64,000 nucleotides of DNA from Capnocytophaga stomatis (lineage in GTDB: Bacteria > Bacteroidota > Bacteroidia > Flavobacteriales > Flavobacteriaceae), in assembly GCF_002302635.1 (NCBI RefSeq), contig NZ_CP022387.1, positions 930,001 through 994,000 of the forward strand, given 5' to 3'. Positions within the stretch are counted from its first letter, which is position 1; each line of letters opens with the position of its first letter. Under the pieces are notes generated by a model. It saw only the letters and a program-made list of their open reading frames with translations. It did no database searches and had not been told where the DNA came from. The position numbers and the translations under genes were made by a program. Of this stretch, positions 40,934 through 50,648 are shown piece after piece.

Positions 40934-43900
40934 TTAGAATCGTGCTTGTACCCCAAAGGTAAATACTCTGTTAAGTGGGTAAATCTGATTAAGCAATTCA
41001 GGGTCGTATGATTTTATGAGTTTGGTAAATTCCATTACATTTTCTCCTGTTACATAAACCCTCAAATTACTCATTCCAATGGCTTGCATTACGTCCTTAG
41101 GCAAGGTGTAACCCAATGTGATTTGTTTTACACGTAAGTAAGAAGCATCTTGCAAGTAGCGTGTAGAGGTTTGGAAGTTTCCTCCCCCGAAACGTTGTCT
41201 TGGGAAGTAAGCATTTGGGGTTTCAGGTGTCCAATAATCCAATTGCTCGGTAGTAGGTACTGCCCATTGGTTGGTAAAGCCCCAAAAATAAGTGCCACCC
41301 AAAGCATAATCTCTTTTTGCCGTACCTTGTAAGAATAACGAAAAATCGAATCCTTTGTAATTAGCTCCCATATTTACCCCGAAAGTGTAACGTGAACGGT
41401 TGTTTCCTATAATGCTCATATCACCAGGATTATCTAAGGTATTATCTCCATTATTGATTTTTCCATCACCATTCAAATCCTCAAATTTTACGTCACCAGC
41501 CAACCATTTGTAACCGGCCAATTTTTTCTTATCAAGTTTAGCGGCATCTTCATCGGTTTGGTACAAACCATTAGAGGTATATCCCCATATTTCTCCAATT
41601 TCTCTACCAACATAATATTGATTTATATTTCCTGTTGGGTTCAAATCAAATTTGGTAATGAATGAACGACTATCTGCCAAATTGAAACTTATATTATAAC
41701 TAAAATCTTCGGAAACTCGGTCTTTCCAGCCGATGGAAAACTCAAATCCTTTGGTTTCCAAATCGGCAGCATTTCGCTGTGGAGACCCTGTTCCCAACAC
41801 TTTGGGCAAAGGAACTCCGTTCACCAACATTCCTTTAGTATTTCGGATATAATAGTCAAACGAACCTGATAAGCGGTTGTTAAAGAAGCCGTAATCTACC
41901 CCTATGTTACGCGTTTCTACGGTTTCCCAAGTAAAGTTATCGCTCACTAATCCAGGAGCATTTACGTAAGGAAGTCCTGCATTGCCGAACAGATAGCCTG
42001 TTTGTGCTCCATAGCCCATTGTTGCCAAATACGGGTAATTTCCTCCCACATATTGGTTGGGTAAATCACCGTAGGACACACGGAATTTCAAATCACTTAC
42101 TACTTTGGTTAGAGGCTCAAAAAATCCTTCCTTAGAAATACGCCAACCCAACGAAGCCGAAGGGCTGAATACATATCTGTTATTTTTGCTGAATTTGGAA
42201 GAACCGTCATAACGCCCGTTGATTTCTAACAGATATTTTTCAGCAAATACGTAGTTCAAACGGAAGAAAGAACCTATCAAAGCCCAGTCAGAAATTCCAC
42301 TACCTACGCCAGGTTTATCATCGTTGTTTAGTTTCAGGTACGGATAATCTTGATTGATGAGGTTTTTCACACTTACCCAAAAAGATTCGTTGTGTTTTTC
42401 TTCTTGGCTATACCCTACCATTGCTTTGAAATAGTGTTTTTCAGCAAAGGTGTTTTCGTACTGTGCATAAATGTTAGCTGCTTTGTAGATATCTTGGCTG
42501 CTACTTTCATCTACTCGGGAAGTATTGGTGTGTGGGAAGAAGCCCAAATCAGCAGCCTTTGTAGGGTCAAAAATACTAACACCATCGGTAGGTGCTCCGT
42601 ATTCTTTGAAACGTTTTACGTTTGTTTTACTATTGTTTCTATACGAATTCCAAGTATAGTCCCCTACCACTTTTACGTTTTTAATGGGTTTGAATACAAA
42701 ATTTCCTGTTACCCATATATCATCAGAAGCGTACTTTTCTCTTCCTCCTGTGGCAATCATCGCGAACGGATTGGTAAAACTACCTTGTCCTGAGAAATTT
42801 CCGTCAGGGTGACGCACTGGCATCAAAGGTTTTAAATCACTTGCAAAACGTTCTGTTTCAACACCATTACGCCCGTTTGAAGTCTGGTCGTTTTGTTTGC
42901 GATTTAGGCTTGTTTTAACTCCAAGAGTAAGCCACTTGGTAACATCAGTAGTTAGCCCGAGATTTAAATTGTAACGATTAAATTTTTGATTAGACACTTT
43001 GAAAAGTCCTTGTTGTTCGAACATTCCAACAGAGGCGATATAAGTAGTTTTTTCTGAGCCTCCTGAAAGAGAAATGTTGTGTTGCGATTGCGGAGCCCAA
43101 CCAGGGTACATTTCCTCAATCCAATCGGTATTGCCTACATAACGGTATTTTCGCGGATTGGTAGGGTCAATATACACCGCATTTTCAGGACGTGGGTCAG
43201 CCATATATTTTTTTACCCTGTCAATGTCTTCTTGTCCAAAGCCTTGGCTTCCGCTCGCCCCTCCTGTAAGCCTTCCAACTTCATCGGCTTGTATATACAT
43301 CGTTAAATATTCTAACGAATTTACCAATTTAGGCAAACGTGTAGGGCGTGTAAGCGAATAATTTGTGGAGATGTCCACTTGAAGCGGAGCTCCTTTTTTT
43401 CCTTGTTTGGTAGTGATAAGCACTACCCCAAAAGCGGCACGCCCCCCATAGATAGCTGCCGAAGCGGCATCTTTAAGTACGGTTACATTCTCTACGTCAT
43501 TCGGGTTAATTTGATTAGGATCCATTTGCACTCCATCAACAAGTACTAAGGGATTTCCGCCATTGATGGAAGTAAAACCGCGAATATTGAAATTGGCACC
43601 TGTTCCTGGACGACCATTACCCACTCCGATATTTAAGTTAGGGACTAATCCTTGTAACCCTTGTCCGATGGTAGTGAGCGGACGGCTTTCTAATACTTTT
43701 GCATCAACGGTTGCCACCGCTCCCGTTAAATTCTCTTTTTTCTGTGTTCCGTACCCAACCACTACCACATCATCGAGTTGTTGGGCGTCTTCTTTTAGTA
43801 AGAAGTTGATAATTAATGATTTACCCCCCCCTTCCGTTACTTTTTTGGTTTGGGTTTGAAAGCCAATGAACGAGACTTCGAGTACATCGCCTTGTTTGGC

Positions 43901-44083
43901 TTGGATTTCATAGTTTCCATCGAAATCGGAACTCACTCCGCTTGTAGTCCCTTTTACCACGATGCTAGCACCAGGCAGCGGACTGTTGTTTTCATCGGTA
44001 ACCTTTCCAGTTACCTTTACCTGTGCTGACAGTGGCAACGCCAAGAGCATCAGCACAAATGTTGCAAATAATTGTTTAAACAT
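40934..44083 (-). CDS. SusC/RagA-family TonB-linked outer-membrane transporter
   Basis: A 1049-residue pore protein with a signal peptide (L-P-L-S-A-Q), an N-terminal carboxypeptidase-like domain (V-T-G-K-V-T-D-E-N-N-S-P-L-P-G-A-S-I), the SusC box D-V-V-V-V-G-Y-G-T-Q-K-K, a plug domain (R-P-L-T-T-I-G-Q-G-L-Q-G-L-V-P-N), and a beta-barrel ending in phenylalanine (G-V-Q-A-R-F). It uses TonB energy to bring glycan fragments through the outer membrane. The fuc genes on the same strand upstream suggest a fucose-containing glycan. A 394-base gap separates it from fucI, so it probably has its own promoter, although I cannot identify one. Confidence 0.95.
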   Translation of the reverse strand: MFKQLFATFVLMLLALPLSAQVKVTGKVTDENNSPLPGASIVVKGTTSGVSSDFDGNYEIQAKQGDVLEVSFIGFQTQTKKVTEGGGKSLIINFLLKEDAQQLDDVVVVGYGTQKKENLTGAVATVDAKVLESRPLTTIGQGLQGLVPNLNIGVGNGRPGTGANFNIRGFTSINGGNPLVLVDGVQMDPNQINPNDVENVTVLKDAASAAIYGGRAAFGVVLITTKQGKKGAPLQVDISTNYSLTRPTRLPKLVNSLEYLTMYIQADEVGRLTGGASGSQGFGQEDIDRVKKYMADPRPENAVYIDPTNPRKYRYVGNTDWIEEMYPGWAPQSQHNISLSGGSEKTTYIASVGMFEQQGLFKVSNQKFNRYNLNLGLTTDVTKWLTLGVKTSLNRKQNDQTSNGRNGVETERFASDLKPLMPVRHPDGNFSGQGSFTNPFAMIATGGREKYASDDIWVTGNFVFKPIKNVKVVGDYTWNSYRNNSKTNVKRFKEYGAPTDGVSIFDPTKAADLGFFPHTNTSRVDESSSQDIYKAANIYAQYENTFAEKHYFKAMVGYSQEEKHNESFWVSVKNLINQDYPYLKLNNDDKPGVGSGISDWALIGSFFRLNYVFAEKYLLEINGRYDGSSKFSKNNRYVFSPSASLGWRISKEGFFEPLTKVVSDLKFRVSYGDLPNQYVGGNYPYLATMGYGAQTGYLFGNAGLPYVNAPGLVSDNFTWETVETRNIGVDYGFFNNRLSGSFDYYIRNTKGMLVNGVPLPKVLGTGSPQRNAADLETKGFEFSIGWKDRVSEDFSYNISFNLADSRSFITKFDLNPTGNINQYYVGREIGEIWGYTSNGLYQTDEDAAKLDKKKLAGYKWLAGDVKFEDLNGDGKINNGDNTLDNPGDMSIIGNNRSRYTFGVNMGANYKGFDFSLFLQGTAKRDYALGGTYFWGFTNQWAVPTTEQLDYWTPETPNAYFPRQRFGGGNFQTSTRYLQDASYLRVKQITLGYTLPKDVMQAIGMSNLRVYVTGENVMEFTKLIKSYDPELLNQIYPLNRVFTFGVQARF

Positions 44084-44477
44084 ACTTTGGTTATTTTAAA
44101 AATTGTTGTTAATATAGTTCTATAATATTGATTCACTCTCTCAAAATGTTAAAAATAGATATTTTCACAAACATTTTTTACATTAAATTTTTAAATAATT
44201 ATGATTTAATTCACTTATCACTATCAACTCTAAAAAATTTGAAAACAAATAATTTTAAAATCGCACAAATCTACAAAAACGAAATCTATTTTTCAAAAAA
44301 TTTAATACTTAATTCTTCCGAAATATTTTTAAATACAATCTATTACTTTCGAATTACTTTTCCTATATCCGATTCTTTTCTAAGGTTTTGCCTTTAACAA
44401 CAAGAAAACCCATTGAATATCAACAAATAAAAAACCTTATCAAAGCTTTTTCACTCTGACAAGGTTTCGTATTTCAT
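44084..44477. other. Gap between fucI and susC
   Basis: 394 bases, very AT-rich. It holds the terminator after fucI (44426-44467) and otherwise nothing convincing. A 90-codon plus-strand frame (44128-44397) is low-complexity (Phe, Ile, Asn, Lys rich) and is not accepted as a gene. The susC promoter must lie here, but no TTG-N19-TAnnTTTG match is seen on the minus strand. Confidence 0.5.
44426..44467 (-). terminator. Terminator after fucI
   Basis: On the minus strand AAACCTTGTCA pairs with TGATAAGGTTT (one G-T pair) with a 14-base loop, then T's. It separates the fucI-fucK-aldolase transcript from susC. Confidence 0.75.
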
Positions 44478-46262
44478 CTATTTATATAGTGCTCCGTAAG
44501 TTTGACAGGCACGATAGTCCGAACCTTCTTTGTCCATTCCAAAGCCACTCCACGCTGACGGACGGAAAATATCTTTATCGGCAATATTATGCATCTGAAT
44601 TGGAATACGAAGCATTGACGCCAACGTAATCAAGTCAGCCCCGATATGTCCGTAACAAATAGCTCCGTGATTTGCACCCCAATATGCCATCACAGAATAT
44701 ACATCTTTGAAATTATCCTTAGTTGGATCTAAACGCGGAACAAACCAAGTTGTAGGCCACGTTTGGTTGGTGCGTTCGTCAAGTACTTTATGAATTTCAT
44801 CAGGAATATCCACAGTCCAACCTTCAGCTATTTGTAATACAGGCCCGATTCCTTTTATTAAATTGAGTCGGCACATCGTCACTGGTATTTCTCCGACGGT
44901 TTTAAACTGTGAGGAATAACCTCCGCCGCGGAAATATTCGTGGTCAGCTTGAGGCCAAAGCGTATTTTCCAAGCACGCCTGAACATCTTTTTCTGTTACT
45001 TCCCAATATGGTTTCATTGTATTTTTTCCATCGGAAGTAAGCATTCTGCCCGTTGCATCCAAAGTGGTTGACCCTGAATTAATAAGGTGAATAATACCGT
45101 CTTTAGCTTTTCCTGTTAGCTTTTTGCCTGTTACACGCTCTACTGCCTCAGGACTCCAATAAGTACGAACATCTGAGAATATTTGTGCCGTTCCGGTTAA
45201 TAAGTGTCCGAAAAGCATTGAAATTCCGTTAAGACAGTCATTCTCAGTCGCTACCACAAATGCCTGACGGATGCCGTTCCAATCGAAAGATGAATTAAGA
45301 ATGGCTTCTGCAAAATCGCCATTTGGCAAATAGTCCGTCCATTGGCGTTGTCCTTGAAAGCCCGATACGATAGCATTTCGCCCGTGTGATTCCTCTCCAA
45401 AGCCCATTTCTTTTAGTTTTGGGTTGCCGATCATCATATCACGAATGATAATGGTCATTTTTACTACCATTTCCCATTCGTACTCCTTACGTTTGTCGTC
45501 AATTTTGTTATGAGGTTTGTTGATGTCAATTCCTTCTTTGCAATGTTTTTTTGTCCATTCCATTGCTTTTTTGTATTCCTCTTGGTCAAAAATACCTTCA
45601 TCAATACGACGCAAAATTTCAGTCATATCGACAAACTCTGTTCGGATTCCGAAATAATCTTGCAGAAAATGAATGTCCACCATTGAACCAGCAATTCCCA
45701 TAGAGGAGTAACCGAGTGAAAGGTACGATTTTCCTTTCATATACGCCACAGCAATTCCCGCTTTGGCAAATCGGAGGATTTTTTCCTGTACATCTTCAGG
45801 AATAGAAGTATCGTTTGCATCTTGCACTTCGTGTCCGTAAATTCCAAATGCAGGCAATCCTTTTTGCGAATAGCCAGCCAATGCAGCAGCAAGATACACA
45901 GCTCCAGGTCTTTCCGTTCCGTTAAAGCCCCAAACAGCTTTCGGGATAAGCGGGTCAGTATCCATAACTTCCGTTCCGTAACACCAGCAAGGGGTTACAG
46001 TTAGCGACACGCCCACTCCTTCACGCTGGAACTTATCGGCACACATTGCAGCCTCGGCAACACCCCCGATGGTTGTATCAGCAATAACGCATTCCACTTT
46101 TTGCCCATTCGGGAAACGTAAATTTTCTTCGATAAGTTTGGCAGCAGCCTGTGCCATTTTCATTGTTTGCACTTCGAGTGACTCGCGTACGCCTCGCTCG
46201 CGTCCGTCAATTACCGGACGGATTCCAATTTTGGGCAAACGCCCTATCAATCGTTCTTTCAT
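44478..46262 (-). CDS. fucI: L-fucose isomerase
   Basis: A 594-residue enzyme that converts L-fucose to L-fuculose. It follows E. coli FucI closely: start [52 protein letters not shown] and, at the C terminus, [14 protein letters not shown]. Metal-binding residues E and D of the family (near 340 and 364) and the late histidine are in conserved surroundings. It starts 27 bases after fucK in the same direction. The close match makes L-fucose (or D-arabinose) the substrate. Confidence 0.96.
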   Translation of the reverse strand: MKERLIGRLPKIGIRPVIDGRERGVRESLEVQTMKMAQAAAKLIEENLRFPNGQKVECVIADTTIGGVAEAAMCADKFQREGVGVSLTVTPCWCYGTEVMDTDPLIPKAVWGFNGTERPGAVYLAAALAGYSQKGLPAFGIYGHEVQDANDTSIPEDVQEKILRFAKAGIAVAYMKGKSYLSLGYSSMGIAGSMVDIHFLQDYFGIRTEFVDMTEILRRIDEGIFDQEEYKKAMEWTKKHCKEGIDINKPHNKIDDKRKEYEWEMVVKMTIIIRDMMIGNPKLKEMGFGEESHGRNAIVSGFQGQRQWTDYLPNGDFAEAILNSSFDWNGIRQAFVVATENDCLNGISMLFGHLLTGTAQIFSDVRTYWSPEAVERVTGKKLTGKAKDGIIHLINSGSTTLDATGRMLTSDGKNTMKPYWEVTEKDVQACLENTLWPQADHEYFRGGGYSSQFKTVGEIPVTMCRLNLIKGIGPVLQIAEGWTVDIPDEIHKVLDERTNQTWPTTWFVPRLDPTKDNFKDVYSVMAYWGANHGAICYGHIGADLITLASMLRIPIQMHNIADKDIFRPSAWSGFGMDKEGSDYRACQTYGALYK

Positions 46263-46289
46263 AGTCAGTTATTCTTTTTAAATATAATT

Positions 46290-47696
46290 TTATTTATTGG
46301 GATAAAAAATGTTACTCTCTTTTATAGTTTGTTGTGCTTCTTTTATAGATTTAAAAAATCCTGCAGAAGTAAATACATAGAAAGACGCTCCAAGAACGGT
46401 AGTTTCCTTCTGTTCGATAACTTTAACGGGAATACCGCAAACATCAGCACGAATTTGATTCCACAAAGCATTTTTTGAACCTCCTCCTACGCAAATGATA
46501 GATTCGGCTTTAAAATTACCCGCTTTTTCAACAGAATTCAACGCTTCTTTTAATTTAAAAGCTAAGGCTTCCAATGCTGCTCGGTAAATATGCCCACGAG
46601 TAGTGTGCAAGGTAAGCCCTTCGATACTTCCGCCAGAAGCACCTTGTGTAGCGTAAAAATCAGGATTTAACTTCACTCCTTCAACTCCTTGAGGAATTTG
46701 TGAAGCCTCACGAATCATTGTTTCATAACACTCTGAACCAGATAAGCTTCCGTAGAAATTTCGTTTTATCCATTCAAGCATTCCTGAAGCAATGTAATTC
46801 ACTCCGATATTATATTTTCCTTTTTCGGCATCAAATTCGGTGGTAATTCCCAAATCCAACTCACGAGGAGTAGAAGTGGCTTTTTCACTTCGGGTCATCA
46901 AAATTTCCCAAGTTCCTGAACTTAGCACAGGCTGGTTAATATCCGCTCCTGACCCGATGATGGCAAATTGCGTATCGTGCCCTGCAAGATATACAGGAGT
47001 TCCCTCAGGAAGCCCGGTTTCTTTTGAAGCAGAAGAAGTTACCTTCCCTACAACATCGCCCGATGCCCCTACTTTTCCAAAAATAGCTGGAGAAATCTGT
47101 AATTTTTCAAAGATTTTTTCCGAAAAATTTTGACTTGCTACACTTGTCAGCATCGAAGTTCCCATCATTGTATTGTCATTGCACTTGGCTCCTGTAAGTC
47201 TCATATTAAGAAGTGAAGGCATAAATAGAAATACTTCGGTTTGGTCAATAATCTCAGGACGATTTTCCTTGAACCAAATCAGTTTGTTTATGGTGTTGAA
47301 ATTATACGGAAATACTCCTGATTCAGTATATAGTTCATCTACAGGAAGATACTTACTTATATTATCTAAAATAGGTATTGTTCTGGGACATTGCCACGAT
47401 ATGATGGGATACAATAATTTTCCTTCTGCATCAACAAAAGCCCCATCAACACCGAAAGTAGTGGTGGTGACTCCAACAATGCGATTAGGATCAATTTGGC
47501 TTGTTACTGATTTACAAGCTCGAAGCAATTTGTTCCAAATGGCATCAAAATCCCAAATCCGCCCCTCGGGGTAGTTAGGATCTGTCTCCGTTTGGTTCGG
47601 GTAGGACTGCAAAGCCTCGATTTCGCCTTGCATATTAATCGCCACTACCCGAACGTTAGTTGCTCCACAATCAAAGATGATAGCTAACGGATTCAT
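46290..47696 (-). CDS. fucK: L-fuculokinase
   Basis: A 468-residue FGGY-family sugar kinase that phosphorylates L-fuculose. It matches FucK rather than RhaB: I-F-D-C-G-A-T-N-V-R-V-V-A-I-N at the N terminus, T-T-F-G-V-D-G-A-F-V-D, P-I-I-S-W-Q-C-P-R-T, A-G-H-D-T-Q-F-A and L-S-S-G-T-W-E-I-L-M. The ATP-binding C-terminal region has C-V-G-G-G-S-K-N-A-L-W-N-Q-I-R-A-D. It lies between the aldolase (65 bases upstream) and fucI (27 bases downstream), in pathway order with them. Confidence 0.95.
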   Translation of the reverse strand: MNPLAIIFDCGATNVRVVAINMQGEIEALQSYPNQTETDPNYPEGRIWDFDAIWNKLLRACKSVTSQIDPNRIVGVTTTTFGVDGAFVDAEGKLLYPIISWQCPRTIPILDNISKYLPVDELYTESGVFPYNFNTINKLIWFKENRPEIIDQTEVFLFMPSLLNMRLTGAKCNDNTMMGTSMLTSVASQNFSEKIFEKLQISPAIFGKVGASGDVVGKVTSSASKETGLPEGTPVYLAGHDTQFAIIGSGADINQPVLSSGTWEILMTRSEKATSTPRELDLGITTEFDAEKGKYNIGVNYIASGMLEWIKRNFYGSLSGSECYETMIREASQIPQGVEGVKLNPDFYATQGASGGSIEGLTLHTTRGHIYRAALEALAFKLKEALNSVEKAGNFKAESIICVGGGSKNALWNQIRADVCGIPVKVIEQKETTVLGASFYVFTSAGFFKSIKEAQQTIKESNIFYPNK

Positions 47697-47761
47697 TGGT
47701 AAATTTGTTTTTTGGTTGTTGGTAATTTGGTTTGGTTATGAAAAAGTTCCTTTTTCGGTAG

Positions 47762-48568
47762 TTATTTCTTTAAAAAATTTACTTCTAATTCATTGAGTTG
47801 CTCATCACTCATTCCTTGAGGCTCAAAGCCGGCCGCCCAAGCCATCAATAGCATTTTGGCTCCTTTGTTGGCAACATCTAAAAAGTCAAAGGCTTTTACA
47901 ACGTCTTCTCCCGTAGCCAACGCTCCGTGTTTTTCCCACAAGATAACATCGTGATTTTTAAGACCTTCGATAGTAATATCAGCTAAAGCCTCCGTTCCGG
48001 ACAAAGCGTACGGACAGCAATGAACTCCATTGGGAACAAACACGCGTATTTCAGGACAAAGTTTCCAAAGTGAATGATTGAATTTGGCTTCATCTTGGAA
48101 AAGCTGATGATGACTTAGCACGATTAATTCAATGGTATGTGTATGTAAAACAGCCTTGTAGGTAGGTTTAAATTTCTGATTAAAGCAGTGAATCTTTATG
48201 TGTGAAATTAATTCGCTTGTTGGTGCAAAAGGCTTGCTTTTTCCTCCCCAGATAATTGCATATCCTGAAGCAGAACCATTAACGTGAATGATGCAAGACG
48301 CCTCCTCAATGTTATTAATAAGCGAACGCAAGTAGCAGCCTGTTCCTGTTATGAAATACGTTTGGTTAGCAGCCTCTAAAGGAAGTTGCCTGCACGAAAC
48401 ATAACTGGTTAAATAATCAAAATCGGATGGAGAGAAATGCTCTGTCAGGTTTATTGAAATGTTTCCTGCATTGCGTTCAGCCCATTCGCGTTGCCACAAA
48501 TATTGTGCTACTTCACTTACTTTAGCTATCTCTTTTTGTACAGATTTAGGTAGTTGATGTGTCTCCAT
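47762..48568 (-). CDS. Class II sugar-phosphate aldolase, RhaD-type, probably for fuculose-1-phosphate
   Basis: A 268-residue zinc aldolase from the ATG at 48568 (M-E-T-H-Q-L-P); a TTG-initiated extension to 48595 is possible but less likely. The L-W-Q-R-E-W-A-E-R-N-A-G-N-I-S motif and overall length match rhamnulose-1-phosphate aldolase, which is about 270 residues, rather than FucA, about 215. Zinc ligands fit V-L-H-T-H-T and E-K-H-G-A; P-T-S-E-L carries the acidic residue. It is in one transcript with fucK and fucI and without rhamnose genes, so it probably cleaves L-fuculose-1-phosphate to dihydroxyacetone phosphate and lactaldehyde. Confidence 0.88.
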   Translation of the reverse strand: METHQLPKSVQKEIAKVSEVAQYLWQREWAERNAGNISINLTEHFSPSDFDYLTSYVSCRQLPLEAANQTYFITGTGCYLRSLINNIEEASCIIHVNGSASGYAIIWGGKSKPFAPTSELISHIKIHCFNQKFKPTYKAVLHTHTIELIVLSHHQLFQDEAKFNHSLWKLCPEIRVFVPNGVHCCPYALSGTEALADITIEGLKNHDVILWEKHGALATGEDVVKAFDFLDVANKGAKMLLMAWAAGFEPQGMSDEQLNELEVNFLKK

Positions 48569-48592
48569 TAAAGTATATTTTGAATTATGGAA

Positions 48593-48610
48593 CAAAATTA
48601 TTCAAAACTA
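48593..48610 (-). promoter_or_regulatory. Possible -7 boxes for the aldolase-fucK-fucI transcript
   Basis: On the minus strand TAATTTTG (48600-48593) and TAGTTTTG (48610-48603) both fit TAnnTTTG and lie 25-35 bases before the aldolase start. No proper -33 is seen. The boxes lie just upstream of the -33 (48616-48618) of the divergent regulator promoter, so the AraC protein may act on both directions here. Confidence 0.4.
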
Positions 48611-48615
48611 ATTGA

Positions 48616-48644
48616 TTGAAAAATGAATAATTTTTGTATTTTTG
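48616..48644 (+). promoter_or_regulatory. Promoter for the AraC-family regulator
   Basis: TTG (48616-48618), 18 bases, TATTTTTG (48637-48644). Transcription would begin near 48650, after the open-frame start at 48634 and before the ATG at 48670, supporting the later start. Confidence 0.7.
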
Positions 48645-48669
48645 TATCTGTTTTAAACATTTTTTCAAA

Positions 48670-49575
48670 ATGGGAAAGGAAAATTTGACTCAACGTGGCG
48701 ACCCTTCAAAAGTGGAACAGGTTTTTACCTCTGTCCGATTGAAACTATGGTGCTGCCGATATTGGCAATTAAGAAAATGGGACACAACAGATATGGCTTT
48801 TCCTTATTGGAGAATTTATTGGAATAAAAATTACGGCGGAATCATTGGTTATGACCAAAAAGAGTACGTAATGTCTCCCGATACGCTTTATATCATTTCA
48901 CCTAACACGCCTTATTTTTCGTGTTTCTTCTCAAAGAAAAAGGAAAACATATATGATGAGGAAGTTGAGGGCAAACGTGTAGATGAAGACGAAAATGAGC
49001 AGCTCATTGCGATGCATTCATTATTACATTTATATATCCATTTTAACCTTGGAATTCCGTTTGATTATGTTAAGGAAGGGATTTACACCATTGAATTAAG
49101 TCCTTTTCAAAAAGAAAAATTAGAGAATTTAACCCAAAACCTCAAAAAGGGAAATATTTTTGATTTTTCTGCCACAATGTATCTTCAATCACTTATTTTT
49201 GAATTTATTTCATTGTTAGACAAATCATTATGGAATTCCGCTCGTATGGATAATCGGGTTCTTACTGTAATACGTTATATTGACCGCAACATTGCTCAAA
49301 ATCACACCAACGAGCACTTGGCTTCGCTCGTTCATATGGCAACAAACTCATTTGCAAGGCTTTTTCACGACGTGATGAAAACTCCGTTGCAACTTTTCAT
49401 CAAGCAAAGAAAAATCAACAATGCGTGCGGGCTTTTTGACCATAACGACATTCCGATTGAAGAAGTCGCACACCAGTTAGGTTTTGCCGACAGATACCAT
49501 TTTTCCCGAATTTTCAAACAAATCAGAGGCGTTTCCCCGGGAGAATATTGCAAAACAAGGAAACGTATTTTTTAA
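48670..49575 (+). CDS. AraC-family transcription regulator, probably of the fucose locus
   Basis: A 301-residue regulator from the ATG at 48670 (M-G-K-E-N-L-T). The open frame begins at 48634, but the promoter overlaps that position. The N-terminal part (about 1-190) is an AraC-like sensor domain with aromatic-rich strands. The C-terminal part has two helix-turn-helix motifs: H-L-A-S-L-V-H-M-A-T-N-S-F-A-R-L-F and I-E-E-V-A-H-Q-L-G-F-A-D-R-Y-H-F-S-R-I-F-K, ending G-V-S-P-G-E-Y. It is divergent from the aldolase gene and is the only regulator in the locus; control of the fuc genes is inferred from position. Confidence 0.88.
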   Translation: MGKENLTQRGDPSKVEQVFTSVRLKLWCCRYWQLRKWDTTDMAFPYWRIYWNKNYGGIIGYDQKEYVMSPDTLYIISPNTPYFSCFFSKKKENIYDEEVEGKRVDEDENEQLIAMHSLLHLYIHFNLGIPFDYVKEGIYTIELSPFQKEKLENLTQNLKKGNIFDFSATMYLQSLIFEFISLLDKSLWNSARMDNRVLTVIRYIDRNIAQNHTNEHLASLVHMATNSFARLFHDVMKTPLQLFIKQRKINNACGLFDHNDIPIEEVAHQLGFADRYHFSRIFKQIRGVSPGEYCKTRKRIF

Positions 49576-49577
49576 AA

Positions 49578-49609
49578 TTGTACGAGATAGCGTAAAAAGC
49601 TTATATTTG
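49578..49609 (+). promoter_or_regulatory. Promoter for the DjlA-like gene
   Basis: TTG (49578-49580), 21 bases, TATATTTG (49602-49609), with the start codon 16 bases downstream. The -33 lies immediately after the regulator stop codon. Confidence 0.7.
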
Positions 49610-49624
49610 CCAAAAAATTAGAAA

Positions 49625-50374
49625 ATGCAGTGGATTTTAGCCATAATAGGTTATTTATTTTTCAAGCTCCCCGGAGCTGTTATGGGTTTCATTTTAGGTC
49701 TTTTCCTTAAGAATTCCCAAATTAATATTGGTAGTTCTACTTTTCGCCCTACTTTCCAAAATCATCAAAATCAGAGTGCAAGCCCTGCTGATTTTGAAGT
49801 TAACTTACTGTCATTATGCTCCTTAGTAATAAAAGCAAACGGACAGGTAAGCCAAGCCGAATTGGATTTTGTACGCATACGTTTTGTAGAGATGTACGGA
49901 AAAGAACGTGCCAATGCTGTTTTTCGCACTTTTAACGAGCTTGTAAAAGGTCGGGAAATTTCTGCCTTCAGAGTAAGTACTTATTTGAAGACGAGAACTC
50001 CTTACGCGACACGCCTGCAAATAATTCATTTTCTTTTTGGTATTGCAAAAGCAGACGGAATTGTAAGCGATTCTGAAATTCAACAAATACACGAAATAGC
50101 TCGCTATTTTCAAATTTCATACAGTGATTTTGAAAGCATTAAAGCAATGTTCGTTCATAATCAAACTGAAAGTATTCGTGACGCATATACAATCCTGGAA
50201 ATCAACAGAAATGCTTCCAATGCCGAAGTAAAAAAAGCATACCGCGAAATGGCTAAAAAATATCATCCTGACAGAGTGATAACACAAGATGAAGCTATTA
50301 AAAAAGGTGCTGAAGAAAAGTTCAAACAAGTGCAGAAAGCCTATGAACAAATATTGAAAGAAAGAGGAATCTAA
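49625..50374 (+). CDS. djlA: DjlA-like membrane-anchored J-domain protein
   Basis: A 249-residue cochaperone that would recruit DnaK at the membrane. The N terminus (about 3-28) is a hydrophobic anchor rich in glycine. The middle (about 58-165) is a TerB-like helical domain with [10 protein letters not shown]. The C-terminal J-domain (about 183-249) has [13 protein letters not shown] and the required H-P-D in K-K-Y-H-P-D-R. The order anchor, TerB, J-domain is that of DjlA. It is transcribed alone and converges with the SRP RNA gene. Confidence 0.87.
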   Translation: MQWILAIIGYLFFKLPGAVMGFILGLFLKNSQINIGSSTFRPTFQNHQNQSASPADFEVNLLSLCSLVIKANGQVSQAELDFVRIRFVEMYGKERANAVFRTFNELVKGREISAFRVSTYLKTRTPYATRLQIIHFLFGIAKADGIVSDSEIQQIHEIARYFQISYSDFESIKAMFVHNQTESIRDAYTILEINRNASNAEVKKAYREMAKKYHPDRVITQDEAIKKGAEEKFKQVQKAYEQILKERGI

Positions 50375-50386
50375 TCCAATAAAAAA

Positions 50387-50482
50387 TGGCAAGCTACCTA
50401 CATCGCACCGCTACAACCACATACCTTTGCTGTGTTCCCACCCTGGAGGATTTTGTAGGAGCTGGTCGTGTAGGACTTGCCG
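50387..50482 (-). ncRNA. ffs: Signal recognition particle RNA (small bacterial type)
   Basis: About 96 bases on the minus strand. The ends pair (GGCAAG with CTTGCC), and the tip contains GGGTGGGAACACAGCAAAGG, the conserved Ffh-binding asymmetric loop and tetraloop region of SRP RNA. The arms of the long hairpin are also self-complementary (CTACA/TGTAG segments). A minus-strand promoter (50486-50515) ends just before the 5' end, which fixes the start near 50482. With Ffh it targets membrane proteins. Confidence 0.88.
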
Positions 50483-50485
50483 GTG

Positions 50486-50515
50486 CAAATATACGTACTT
50501 TTATTTAGTAAGCAA
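50486..50515 (-). promoter_or_regulatory. Promoter for the SRP RNA
   Basis: Minus strand TTG (50515-50513), 19 bases, TATATTTG (50493-50486), placed only a few bases before the RNA 5' end. Confidence 0.8.
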
Positions 50516-50536
50516 GTTTTTTTATTAAAAAAAGTG

Positions 50537-50544
50537 TATATTTG
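50537..50544 (+). promoter_or_regulatory. -7 box before ndk
   Basis: TATATTTG, about 100 bases before the ndk start. No clear -33. The long leader contains a small hairpin (TTTCCTC with GAGGAAG, about 50556-50570) of unknown meaning. Confidence 0.5.
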
Positions 50545-50648
50545 TAGGTCGAAGATTTCCTCCGAGGAAGAAAAAAGCTCAAAATAAGAATTGATTTACA
50601 GCATTTTGATGCAAAAAAAATAATAACAAATTTTTAAACATTCATCTT

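Noticed and set aside
40912-40956. Longer N terminus for SusD
   Set aside because: It would overlap the susC end and place a polar segment before the lipoprotein signal.
44128-44397. Possible 89-residue plus-strand protein between fucI and susC
   Set aside because: Low-complexity AT-rich translation without signal, domain or promoter; probably chance.
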